Source of the DNA: an uncultured Saprospiraceae bacterium
Lineage (GTDB): Bacteria > Bacteroidota > Bacteroidia > Chitinophagales > Saprospiraceae
DNA: 32,907 nucleotides
Direction of reading: 5' to 3'
Assembly (NCBI GenBank): GCA_938018185.1
Contig: CALIIW010000010.1
Location: 1 to 32,907, forward strand
The notes below the pieces were generated by a model. That model ran no database searches. It worked only from the letters and a program-made list of their open reading frames with translations, and had not been told where the DNA came from. Positions 1-7,769 of the stretch are shown in pieces. The translations under genes and the position numbers were made by a program. Each line of letters opens with the position of its first letter. The stretch's first letter is position 1.

Positions 1-1193
1 AAGTTTAAATGCGGGTCATCAAAATTTTTAAGCTTCAAGTCCAATTCTGTAAGTTCCTTATTAAAATAGCCTTTAAATTTATTTATTTCTAAAAAACTGG
101 TTTTACTATTATTTGATTTGCCATTATTAAAAATACAAGTGAAAGAAACATCCTTGACCGAGCTATCTAAAAGAGGACTATTTACCTCCCCATCTCTTAG
201 CATTATTTTAGCATCAAGTTTTGGATTCTCTTTTTCGTTTTGCACCCCAATAATGCTCATATCAAAATGAAAAGTACCTGTGCTACTTATATCTTTAAAT
301 TGCTCTTGTTGCTCTTCTGGAAGAAATGCCATTACAGATTTTAAATTTCCTTTTTCTGATCGTAGATCAAGATTATAAGTTGTACTTTTATCGTCCATCG
401 ATAGGTCTCCGGTCAATTCAAAAGCATTGTTGTCGATAAAGATGTTCATCTTTTGAAATTCATAGATACGATTTTTTAAATCTACATCTAATAAGGCATC
501 ATATTGAATCTGCTGCCCTTTTACATACTGCTTACCATCCAATTCGAAAAAATCAGCTTTAAGGTTTGCAATACTTTTAAGAGAAAATCTTTTAGATTCA
601 AAATCTCCAGAAAAGGATGCCATATCGATCCACATTCTAGAAGTTTGCTTTTTAGATTTATTAGAAAAGATAAATTCAAAATCCTTTAAAATAGCTTCTT
701 GAACGTTTAAGCTAAATTCATTATCAGAACTTGCTTTCGATTTTTTTTCTTTAAACACATTATAGTTACCATGGCCTTTTCCATCCAAATGAATTGTAAG
801 GGCACCATTTTGGGCAACAACTTTTTTAATATCAACCTTCGATTTAAATAATCCAGACAAGCCAAATCTAAAAGACATGGTCTCTGCTTCTAATAAAATA
901 CCACCTTGCGTATCCGGGATTTTGACTTGGAGTAATTCAGCAGAAACCTCTGGAAAAGCATTCCAAATGTTGAGGTCAAATTTATTGACTTCTATTTCTG
1001 TCTTGAACTGTTTGTTAAGCTCTTCGACAATGAGCTTGTTGATTTTGTCTCCAAAAAAAGTAGAAACAACTAATGAAGCTAATAACATTAGTAAGGCAAG
1101 CACCAAAAACCAAGACATTAACTTGTAAAGGACTTTTGATTTTTTGGGCTTTTCTTCCTGCTGATATGCTGGTGTTTCTTTAGTTGTAAACAT
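1..1193 (-). CDS. AsmA-like membrane-anchored protein (3' part cut by window edge)
   Basis: An open frame on the minus strand runs from an ATG at 1191-1193 to the window edge without a stop, giving at least 397 residues. The N-terminus is a short polar, lysine-rich cytoplasmic tail followed by one strong hydrophobic helix at about residues 26-46. After it come FFGDKINKLIVEELNKQF and a segment with NIWNAFPEVSAELLQVKIPD, the usual opening of Bacteroidota AsmA-family proteins, in which a membrane anchor precedes a long beta-rich periplasmic part. Family knowledge links AsmA-like proteins to outer-membrane biogenesis and bridge-like lipid transport; the role of this one is inferred only from the family. 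The gene is divergent from the tRNA-Val unit, with 182 bp between them. I see no clear TAnnTTTG box for it. The C-terminus lies outside the window, so length and domain completeness cannot be judged. Confidence 0.8.
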   Translation of the reverse strand, partial: MFTTKETPAYQQEEKPKKSKVLYKLMSWFLVLALLMLLASLVVSTFFGDKINKLIVEELNKQFKTEIEVNKFDLNIWNAFPEVSAELLQVKIPDTQGGILLEAETMSFRFGLSGLFKSKVDIKKVVAQNGALTIHLDGKGHGNYNVFKEKKSKASSDNEFSLNVQEAILKDFEFIFSNKSKKQTSRMWIDMASFSGDFESKRFSLKSIANLKADFFELDGKQYVKGQQIQYDALLDVDLKNRIYEFQKMNIFIDNNAFELTGDLSMDDKSTTYNLDLRSEKGNLKSVMAFLPEEQQEQFKDISSTGTFHFDMSIIGVQNEKENPKLDAKIMLRDGEVNSPLLDSSVKDVSFTCIFNNGKSNNSKTSFLEINKFKGYFNKELTELDLKLKNFDDPHLN

Positions 1194-1325
1194 AAATTTA
1201 TTAGACTGTAAAGGATTTATGGCAGAAAGACTTACGAATTTTAAATGATTGGAAAATCTAATATAATAATTACTCCTATAACGGTGTTTAGGTTGCTAAT
1301 ATTTTAATAATAAATCAGTAAAAAA

Positions 1326-1357
1326 TTTGCTTTGCCGAACAGTTGGATATATATTTG
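1326..1357 (+). promoter_or_regulatory. Bacteroidota-type promoter of tRNA-Val
   Basis: TTTG at 1326-1329 (a second copy at 1331-1334) is followed after 20 bases by TATATTTG at 1350-1357. This fits the Bacteroidota consensus of a -33 TTG element and a -7 TAnnTTTG element. The tRNA begins 19 bases after the -7 box. It is the best promoter match in the window. Confidence 0.7.
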
Positions 1358-1375
1358 CAATCCTTTAAGAAAAAG

Positions 1376-1450
1376 GGGTGATTAGCTCAGCTGGTTCAGA
1401 GCACCTCGCTTACACCGAGGGGGTCGGGAGTTCGAATCTCTCATCACCCA
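1376..1450 (+). tRNA. tRNA-Val (anticodon TAC)
   Basis: The full cloverleaf can be drawn. The acceptor stem GGGTGAT (1376-1382) pairs with ATCACCC (1443-1449), with discriminator A at 1450. The D arm carries AGCTCAGCTGGTTCAGAGC. The anticodon stem CCTCG/CGAGG encloses the loop CTTACAC with anticodon TAC, which reads GUA valine codons. The T arm has the usual TTCGAAT loop. The CCA end is not encoded, so it must be added after transcription. Confidence 0.97.
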
Positions 1451-1451
1451 C

Positions 1452-1486
1452 AAAAAGGTCCGAATGAATTCGGGCCTTTTTTATTT
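1452..1486 (+). terminator. Rho-independent terminator after tRNA-Val
   Basis: GGTCCGAAT (1457-1465) pairs with ATTCGGGCC (1468-1476) with one G-T wobble. The stem is flanked by A5 upstream and a T-rich run downstream. It begins two bases after the tRNA, which suggests a single-gene transcript. Confidence 0.85.
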
Positions 1487-1594
1487 TAAGCCTAAGTTTT
1501 TCTTCAATTAGGTGCAATCTCATCAAAACACAGGCTACAAACAATGACTTATCAATAGTCTTTGCTCCACTTTTAGTTTAAATCAAGACCGCTG

Positions 1595-1690
1595 TTTACT
1601 AAGCCTTATGCTTAGTAAGCCTTTGATTTAATAAGCTTAAAGTTTACTAAGCTCATGGTTTAGTAAACCTTAAGCTTGGTAAAGTGTAAA
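1595..1690. repeat. Degenerate 16-bp tandem array, six units
   Basis: Six consecutive units of exactly 16 bp start at 1595, 1611, 1627, 1643, 1659 and 1675. The consensus is about TTTAnTAAGCCTTAAG. The core TAAGC/TAAAC/TAAAG recurs at 1600, 1616, 1632, 1648, 1664 and 1680. Each core is itself nearly palindromic (CTTAnTAAG), so neighbouring units also make inverted repeats. A weak seventh unit may lie at 1579-1594. The array sits between the tRNA-Val terminator and the promoter region of the DUF2723 gene. The rest of the 1487-1859 gap holds no gene that I can support. Confidence 0.75.
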
Positions 1691-1760
1691 CGAAAATCAA
1701 AATCCCTGTTAATAGGCACTAAAGCTATGCTTTAAAATTAGAGAGCTTATCATAAATTCT

Positions 1761-1768
1761 TACATTTG
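1761..1768 (+). promoter_or_regulatory. Candidate -7 box for the DUF2723-rpiB unit
   Basis: TACATTTG at 1761-1768 matches TAnnTTTG and would give a leader of about 85 bases before the ATG at 1860. The -33 element is poor: the nearest candidate is TTAG around 1738-1741. The 16-bp array ends 70 bp upstream. Confidence 0.45.
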
Positions 1769-1859
1769 CGGGTATAATCTAGTATATATAATTACTTGAT
1801 TTTATAACCAATACGTACTAAAATCGTAGGAAAACCTAATCGTTTAGTGAAAATCTATT

Positions 1860-4800
1860 ATGAATAATTTTAAAAAACTAACTAATATCTCTGGATGGGT
1901 CGTTTTTGCGATTTCATTTGTCGTCTATTTCTTTTCTGTTGAACGTGTCGGCAGTTTATGGGATTGCGGCGAATTCATAACCGGAGCCCTCAAATTGGAA
2001 GTTGTTCACCCTCCTGGCGCCGCTTTATTTCTACTGATAGGAAGGATATTCACCATGATTGCGGAACTACTTTCTAGTAATCCTGAAGATATTTCATTCG
2101 CTGTAAACTTAATGTCTGGATTATGTGCAGCCGCTACAGCCATGTTTGTTTGCTGGGTGACCATCAGGTTTGGCAAATTAATCCTTAATGGTCGCGAAGG
2201 AGAAACTTCTTCTACTGATAGTATTGCCTTAGCAGGCGCTGGAATAGTTGCAGGTTTGACAACGGCATTTTGTTCTTCAATTTGGTTTTCAGCTGTTGAA
2301 GGAGAAGTTTATGCCATGTCAACTATGTTTACTGCACTCACCCTTTGGGCGATGGTAAAGTGGTTCACTTTGCCTGAAGAAACAAACACAGATCGTTGGA
2401 TGGTTTTTGCAATATATGCAGCAGGACTCTCAATTGGTGTTCACTTGTTAAGTCTTTTGACTTTCCCAGCCTTAGGGATGCTTTATTATTATAAAAAATA
2501 TAAAAATATAAGTTTTGGTGGGGTTATACTCTCTGCCATAGGTGGCCTGGTCGCCTTAGTATTAATACAAAAAGTCGTCATTGTTGGAATTCCAACAATA
2601 TGGGCAGGATTAGAACAGTTAATGGTCAATTCATTTGGCTTACCATTCCAATCTGGTATTTTCCCAACCGTATTACTCGTTGGAGGTTTATTAGTTTTTG
2701 GCATTCGCTATGCGACCATGAATAACAAAAAACTCATGCAGATGATTATGGTCAGTCTTGCGTTGGTTGTCATTTCTTTTTCTACGATAGGTGTTGTTGT
2801 GATTAGAGCAAATGCAGATACGCCTATCAACATGAACAAACCTTCTGATCCTTTAAGATTGATTCCATATTTGAATAGAGAGCAATATGGAGAAAGGCCT
2901 TTGTTAAGAGGACCACACTTTGAAGCAGATCCAATACAAGGAGACTACAACAGAACAGATCGTTATGGTCGTGTTGGAGATAAATATGTAAAGACTGACG
3001 AAAAAATATCTTATAAATTTAAGGATTCTGACAAGATGCTTTTTCCTAGGATTGGGCACTATGAGCAAGGTCGACCTAGACAGCATAAGATCTGGATGGG
3101 CTTGGACCCAGATAAACCATTGCCTCGTGGTCGTCCGAACATGAGTGACAACATGAAATTTTTCGTAAAGTATCAGATATCTTGGATGTATGTAAGATAC
3201 TTCATGTGGAATTTTGTTGGACGTCAAAATGGAGAACAAGGATATTATCCATGGGATAAAACACGAGGAAATTGGCTTTCTGGAATTCCATTTATAGACA
3301 ACAGTAGATTGAGTACACAATCTGGCTTACCCGATTCAATTTTAAACAACCAAGCTAGAAACAAGTATTTCTTCCTGCCTTTTATCTTTGGAATGATTGG
3401 CTTGTTTTTTCATTTTCGAAAACGACCAAATGAAGCCTTGGCTTTATTTGCCATGTTTATTATAACGGGAATTGGCATTATCATATATTCCAACCAACCT
3501 CCAAATGAACCCAGAGAACGGGACTATGTATTGGCAGGATCCTTCTTTACTTTTTCCATATGGATAGGCATGGCAGTATTGGCAATTTATAGTCTTTTGA
3601 AATCAAAAATGTCAGGCATGATGCCTGCAATTTTTGCCACGGCCTTGTGCTTGTCTGCTCCCTTGATTATGGGCGTTCAAAACTATGACGATCACAGCAG
3701 AATGCACCATACCGGCTCGAGAGATTATGCGAGCAACTTTTTGGAATCTTGTGAGCCAAATGCTATTATCTTCACCTATGGTGACAATGATACTTATCCA
3801 TTATGGTATGCGCAAGAAGTAGAAAATATCAGGAGAGATGTTCGGGTTGTCAACCTTAGTTTGATTGCAGTTGATTGGTATATCAACCAACTGAGACGAA
3901 AAGTTAATGATTCGCCTCCTATTAAGATGGTCCTTACGGAAGATCAAATAAGAGGAAGAAAGCGTGTTCAAGTACCAATTGACACCAGAAATGAAAATGA
4001 GATGGAATTGCAAAGAGCACTTCAATTTCTCGCTGCTGACAATTCAAATGGCCCATACGATTCTTATTTCCCTGCTAAGAAATTGTTTATTAGGGTGGAT
4101 AAACAAAAGGCTTTGCAAACTGGAATGATCAATCAAATTGATTCTACAGTCTTGGATAAAATCAGCTTTGGTCTTGGAGGAAAAAGCGGATTGATCAAAG
4201 GAGATATGGCCGTCTTAGATATAATCAACTCAAACATCTGGGAAAGGCCTATATACTTTGCAGTGACTTGTCGTCCAGAATCTTTATTGGGCTTAGGTTC
4301 CTATACCCAACTTGAAGGACTTGGTCTTAGACTAGTACCTAAAAAGAATAAGAGGGATGATCGATTTGGAATCATAGGCTCAGGTAGTGTAGCTGCTGAC
4401 AAGGTTTATGATAATGTCATGAATAAGTTTAGATGGGGTAATTTTGACAAAGAAAGACTTTTTGTTGATCGCTCTTATTTGCCATCTGTCCAATCTCATC
4501 GATTAGTTATTATAAGGACTTGTGAACAATTAATTAAAGAAGGTAAAAGAGAAAAAGCCGCCAATTTGGCAAAGAAATTTTTTCAATCCTTCCCGCACAT
4601 GAACTTCCCATTTGATGAACAGCTTGTTCCGCTGATGACCGTTCTTGTAAATACTGGAGAAAAAGAAGAAGCAAAAATTCACTTAAGAACTCTGGCAACC
4701 CAAGTAGATCAATTCTTGAATTATTTTCAACCATTTAGTGTAGAGCGTTTGCAAGATATTGGATGGATAGAAAAGTATGCCTACAGCTTGCGTTCAAAAG

Positions 4801-4889
4801 ATCAGATTTTTCAACTAGCTGACAAAATTGGTGATGAAGCGTTTACTAAAGAAGTTAAAGACCTTTTGGGCAAGTATAAGCGGAAATAG
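1860..4889 (+). CDS. DUF2723 / TMEM260-like multi-pass membrane protein, putative protein O-mannosyltransferase
   Basis: This 1009-residue protein opens with a hydrophobic helix at about residues 13-27. The family signature WDCGEF follows at 34-39, then HPPG at 50-53; the acidic D35 and E38 lie where GT-C glycosyltransferases carry catalytic acids. Many transmembrane segments fill roughly residues 1-330, with more around 505-620. The C-terminal third is soluble and begins after CEPNAIIFTYGDNDTYPLWY, a block typical of the bacterial DUF2723 proteins. Eukaryotic TMEM260 O-mannosylates extracellular Ig-like IPT domains. By analogy this one may glycosylate exported proteins at the inner membrane, but its substrate is inferred, not shown. 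The ATG at 1860 fits the start of the family alignment. rpiB follows after 7 bp, so the two are probably cotranscribed. Confidence 0.88.
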   Translation: MNNFKKLTNISGWVVFAISFVVYFFSVERVGSLWDCGEFITGALKLEVVHPPGAALFLLIGRIFTMIAELLSSNPEDISFAVNLMSGLCAAATAMFVCWVTIRFGKLILNGREGETSSTDSIALAGAGIVAGLTTAFCSSIWFSAVEGEVYAMSTMFTALTLWAMVKWFTLPEETNTDRWMVFAIYAAGLSIGVHLLSLLTFPALGMLYYYKKYKNISFGGVILSAIGGLVALVLIQKVVIVGIPTIWAGLEQLMVNSFGLPFQSGIFPTVLLVGGLLVFGIRYATMNNKKLMQMIMVSLALVVISFSTIGVVVIRANADTPINMNKPSDPLRLIPYLNREQYGERPLLRGPHFEADPIQGDYNRTDRYGRVGDKYVKTDEKISYKFKDSDKMLFPRIGHYEQGRPRQHKIWMGLDPDKPLPRGRPNMSDNMKFFVKYQISWMYVRYFMWNFVGRQNGEQGYYPWDKTRGNWLSGIPFIDNSRLSTQSGLPDSILNNQARNKYFFLPFIFGMIGLFFHFRKRPNEALALFAMFIITGIGIIIYSNQPPNEPRERDYVLAGSFFTFSIWIGMAVLAIYSLLKSKMSGMMPAIFATALCLSAPLIMGVQNYDDHSRMHHTGSRDYASNFLESCEPNAIIFTYGDNDTYPLWYAQEVENIRRDVRVVNLSLIAVDWYINQLRRKVNDSPPIKMVLTEDQIRGRKRVQVPIDTRNENEMELQRALQFLAADNSNGPYDSYFPAKKLFIRVDKQKALQTGMINQIDSTVLDKISFGLGGKSGLIKGDMAVLDIINSNIWERPIYFAVTCRPESLLGLGSYTQLEGLGLRLVPKKNKRDDRFGIIGSGSVAADKVYDNVMNKFRWGNFDKERLFVDRSYLPSVQSHRLVIIRTCEQLIKEGKREKAANLAKKFFQSFPHMNFPFDEQLVPLMTVLVNTGEKEEAKIHLRTLATQVDQFLNYFQPFSVERLQDIGWIEKYAYSLRSKDQIFQLADKIGDEAFTKEVKDLLGKYKRK

Positions 4890-4896
4890 CAACAAC

Positions 4897-5337
4897 ATGA
4901 GTATAAGTAAAATAGCAATAGGAGGAGATCATGCTGGCTTTGATTATAAAGATGCCATCAAGGCGCATATTAGCAAACGGTCAATTGCGGTAGTTGATCA
5001 TGGAACCAACTCTGCAGACTCTGTAGATTATCCTGATTATATACATCCGGTTGCAGATCAAGTCGAGACTAAATTAGTCGACTTAGGAATCATCCTTTGC
5101 GGCTCAGGAAATGGTGCCGCTATGACTGCCAACAAGCATCAGGGAATACGTGCCGCACTGTGTTGGACACCTGAACTTGCAAAATTGGCAAAGCAACATA
5201 ACAATGCGAATGTCTTGTCCATACCGACTAGGTTTGTAGATTTGGATACGGCCTTAAAAATGGTCGATGCTTTTTTGGATACGGAATTTGAAGGAGGGAG
5301 GCATGAGAGACGGGTTGGGAAGATAGCTTGTATGTAG
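4897..5337 (+). CDS. rpiB: Ribose-5-phosphate isomerase B (RpiB/LacAB family)
   Basis: The protein has 146 residues, the normal length for RpiB, which interconverts ribose 5-phosphate and ribulose 5-phosphate in the non-oxidative pentose phosphate pathway in the cytosol. It begins KIAIGGDHAGFDYKDAI, the phosphate-binding start of the family. It continues with DHGTNSADSVDYPDY and the active-site loop ILCGSGNGAAMTANKHQGI, whose Cys is the catalytic base position. HNNANVLSIPTRFV carries the conserved His and Asn. I chose the ATG at 4897 over an in-frame ATG at 4828. The later one puts the family start at residue 3, and the earlier one overlaps the upstream gene by 62 bp. It is 7 bp behind the DUF2723 gene and ends before a strong palindromic terminator. 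Confidence 0.93.
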   Translation: MSISKIAIGGDHAGFDYKDAIKAHISKRSIAVVDHGTNSADSVDYPDYIHPVADQVETKLVDLGIILCGSGNGAAMTANKHQGIRAALCWTPELAKLAKQHNNANVLSIPTRFVDLDTALKMVDAFLDTEFEGGRHERRVGKIACM

Positions 5338-5424
5338 ATTATGGAAAGTGGGTTTGAATCACGTATTTTAATTGGATTTCACAGATTGCACTGATTCATT
5401 TTGTAATAATTTAACGCATTCGTG

Positions 5425-5472
5425 AAAAAAAAGAAGCACTAGGGGCATATGCCCCTAGTGCTTCTTTTTTTT
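5425..5472. terminator. Perfect 48-bp palindrome, bidirectional terminator
   Basis: Bases 5425-5472 are a perfect inverted repeat of 24+24 bp centred on CATATG. Eight A residues lead into the arm GAAGCACTAGGGGC (5433-5446), which is mirrored at 5451-5464 and ends in eight T residues. It can end transcription from rpiB on the plus strand and any transcript arriving on the minus strand. It lies 87 bp after the rpiB stop. The length and perfection are unusual beside the other terminators here. Confidence 0.9.
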
Positions 5473-5551
5473 GGACGTCTTTTCTTGGTACACGGTTTTT
5501 GAATTACGGATTGTAATGTAGATTGCATGGATAAAACAATATCGCAAATAT

Positions 5552-5635
5552 ATAAAGGCATGCCCTTATGCTACAGATAAATTATACGGTTTCTCTCCAA
5601 TCATCAAATCTGTAGCTCAAGGCCATGGCCTTGAG
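5552..5635. repeat. Two further palindromes in a gene-free gap
   Basis: ATAAAGGCA at 5552-5560 faces TGCCCTTAT at 5561-5569 with one mismatch. CTCAAGGCCA at 5616-5625 faces TGGCCTTGAG at 5626-5635 perfectly. The surrounding region, 5473-5932, has no coding frame that I would support. It also contains the direct repeat described at 5821. Confidence 0.6.
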
Positions 5636-5820
5636 TAGATCTTACGGAAAAGAATCCAATCAATAAGTGTATTCAATTTATTCCATCAGTCTAGGCGAAG
5701 CATAAGCAGGTTGATACAAAACGAATGGATTGCGCACATTTTTTAAATTCTCCTCGATAAGAATTCGATGGATTCAATTCACTATTTCATCTATGTTAAC
5801 CATTTATTCATAGGTTTATT

Positions 5821-5860
5821 ACCGAATCTAAACTCAAACCGACCGAATCTAAAACGGTTT
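5821..5860. promoter_or_regulatory. 21-bp-spaced direct repeat, possible operator
   Basis: ACCGAATCTAAA occurs at 5821-5832 and again at 5842-5853, exactly 21 bp apart, which is two helical turns. AAACCG at 5836-5841 and CGGTTT at 5855-5860 add an inverted pair. The block lies about 75 bp upstream of the first ATG of the lipoprotein locus, where an activator or repressor could bind. The function is inferred. Confidence 0.4.
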
Positions 5861-5984
5861 AGGTTTTCTGTTAAAAGATACATAAGTTGCAGTTTTACAA
5901 TAAATATTTTTTAACTACTTAAAATATTCTTTATGAAATTTAATCCGCAAATTATTGCTTCGATGAGGCTTTTATCTTTTTGTT

Positions 5985-7760
5985 TTGTTTTGTTTAATGT
6001 GCTCTTTATTTACTTGTAATAAAGAAGAAATTTATACTGAAAAAGCAGAAATAAACATAGAACTCCCAAAAAGTATTGAATCCATCAAAAGTGATTTTCA
6101 AGTATTGAAGACCGAAGCATCCGCACAAAATTATTCTGATTGTGCAGTTGAACTCATCTCTCCCTTTAATGTTGACCTTGATTGGAGCAACTCTAGATTT
6201 GATGACGTGGCAAGTACAAATGAAGTAGAAGTCTATAGGGTAGATGTAGAAGAGGACGATAGAAACTTAAATACTTTATATCGTACCACACAATTGGTGA
6301 TTTTAAAACACCTCGAAGAGGATGTTATTTATCCAACATTGTTAGTTTACGAATGGGAGGAAGATTTTACATCTTTTAAAGAGAATTCTTTTACTGGAGG
6401 TGCTTGCCTTATAGAACCTGGTGGCTATGTTTCTACCTTAGACAAATTTGTCGATAATCATTTGACAGAAAGCTTGGAGCCAGACTCTGAGCAAATGGAA
6501 TATTGTGACGAAGGAAATGCAAGAGGTGGAATTTGGGCTTGGATTCAAGCCCTTTTCGCTAAAGACCCAGGTTGTTGCCCCAGTTTCCCTTCAGCTGGTG
6601 GAGGAGGTTGGAGTAATTTCTGGAGTAGTGTTGGAAACTTCTTCAATAATTTATTCTCAAGCTCTGGGAGTGGTTCTGGAAATTCTTGGACTAGTGGAGG
6701 AACAGGTGGCGTATTTTGGGGTAATGGTACTACCACAACAACTAATAACAATCCGTCAGGTGGAGGAGGTGGTGGTAATTCAGGATACAACAATAATAAT
6801 TTTTACAATGATCCTATTACACAAGTAGTTGATGCTATCTTTGATTATCTTGATTGCCATACCAGTGCAACTGGCAATATATTGAACAACACAATAACCC
6901 ACACAAATAGTTTTGTACAGCAGGTTTCCAACACAACAGGTTTAACAATCAATCACAATTTATATTCTTCTCCTAATCCCCTTGGTACCCAAATGGTTAT
7001 AAGTACAACCATCGCTAGTATTTTGGAGGCCATGGAAAGTATGACCGAAGAAGAAATGTGGGCGTTTATTGAAGAAATTAAAAGTATGGGATGCGGTGAA
7101 GATATTACTGTAAATCCTGTTGATGAGGAGGCACTTGCTTGTCAGATGAATTTACTGAGTCTAATCGAAAAAAACAATTTAAATCTTTCAAAGCCACAAA
7201 TGATTACACTCCGCAATTACCTGTCAAAAGTTGATTGTACAAATTTGAGTGAGCTTGAATTAGCTTTTAATGATTATTTATCTCTTAGAATTCTTGATTT
7301 AGACGGCATTAAAATAGTTCATTCTCAAATTATCAATGGCGTTTTGTACGAATTCGATGAAAATAATATTTTACATGTTCATCTTGCTCCTTTGGAATTA
7401 TCTACAGCTACTGATGAAGAAATTTGGGAGTATATGGCCAATGTTTTTAATTGTGTGAATTCGTATTACTGTGAAAATGGAGAATATGAAACAATTGACT
7501 GGTCAGATTATTTCCCCGATATTACAAACTTTACCTTCAGGCTTGATAATGATTGTGAAATTGCAGTTGATTTTAATTTTACGATTGCTCCTAATTGGTC
7601 AATTGATACTTATCCTGGATGGAATAATGCAATTGGTGGAGACCGATGGAAAATGAGTTTTTCAGCAGCAGGTAGCAGTAATGTACCTGTATTGGCTATT
7701 TCAATGAAAGAAGATTGTGCTGATGAAATCTATGATTATCTTTTTCCTGAATGCGAATAA
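5985..7760 (+). CDS. Large hypothetical lipoprotein with Gly/Ser/Asn-rich linker; signal peptide frameshifted
   Basis: The long frame (591 codons from a TTG at 5985) has no upstream ATG because TGA at 5964 blocks it. A good signal peptide, MKFNPQIIASMRLLSFCFVL, starts at an ATG at 5933 but in another frame, ending at TAA 6017-6019. Joining it to this frame by removing one base in the T-rich stretch around 5970-6010 gives a plausible lipoprotein start with lipobox-like SLFTC followed by NKEE. In order, the mature protein has an acidic N-terminal domain (to about residue 175) and a low-complexity linker rich in Gly, Ser, Asn and Trp (about 178-275). An acidic C-terminal part with several Cys pairs follows. 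I recognise no family. A second lipoprotein follows after 9 bp. Either the gene is broken, or the base count is wrong, or expression varies by slippage. Confidence 0.75.
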   Translation: MFCLMCSLFTCNKEEIYTEKAEINIELPKSIESIKSDFQVLKTEASAQNYSDCAVELISPFNVDLDWSNSRFDDVASTNEVEVYRVDVEEDDRNLNTLYRTTQLVILKHLEEDVIYPTLLVYEWEEDFTSFKENSFTGGACLIEPGGYVSTLDKFVDNHLTESLEPDSEQMEYCDEGNARGGIWAWIQALFAKDPGCCPSFPSAGGGGWSNFWSSVGNFFNNLFSSSGSGSGNSWTSGGTGGVFWGNGTTTTTNNNPSGGGGGGNSGYNNNNFYNDPITQVVDAIFDYLDCHTSATGNILNNTITHTNSFVQQVSNTTGLTINHNLYSSPNPLGTQMVISTTIASILEAMESMTEEEMWAFIEEIKSMGCGEDITVNPVDEEALACQMNLLSLIEKNNLNLSKPQMITLRNYLSKVDCTNLSELELAFNDYLSLRILDLDGIKIVHSQIINGVLYEFDENNILHVHLAPLELSTATDEEIWEYMANVFNCVNSYYCENGEYETIDWSDYFPDITNFTFRLDNDCEIAVDFNFTIAPNWSIDTYPGWNNAIGGDRWKMSFSAAGSSNVPVLAISMKEDCADEIYDYLFPECE

Positions 7761-7769
7761 ATTAACATT

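Noticed and set aside
4828..4896. Longer N-terminus for rpiB from the in-frame ATG at 4828
   Set aside because: It overlaps the DUF2723 gene by 62 bp and adds 23 residues before the conserved RpiB start; ATG 4897 fits the family.
6505..6828. Open frames on both strands inside the large lipoprotein gene
   Set aside because: They lie over the Gly/Asn-rich linker, where biased codons keep other frames open; the proteins are low-complexity (poly-Val, poly-Pro).
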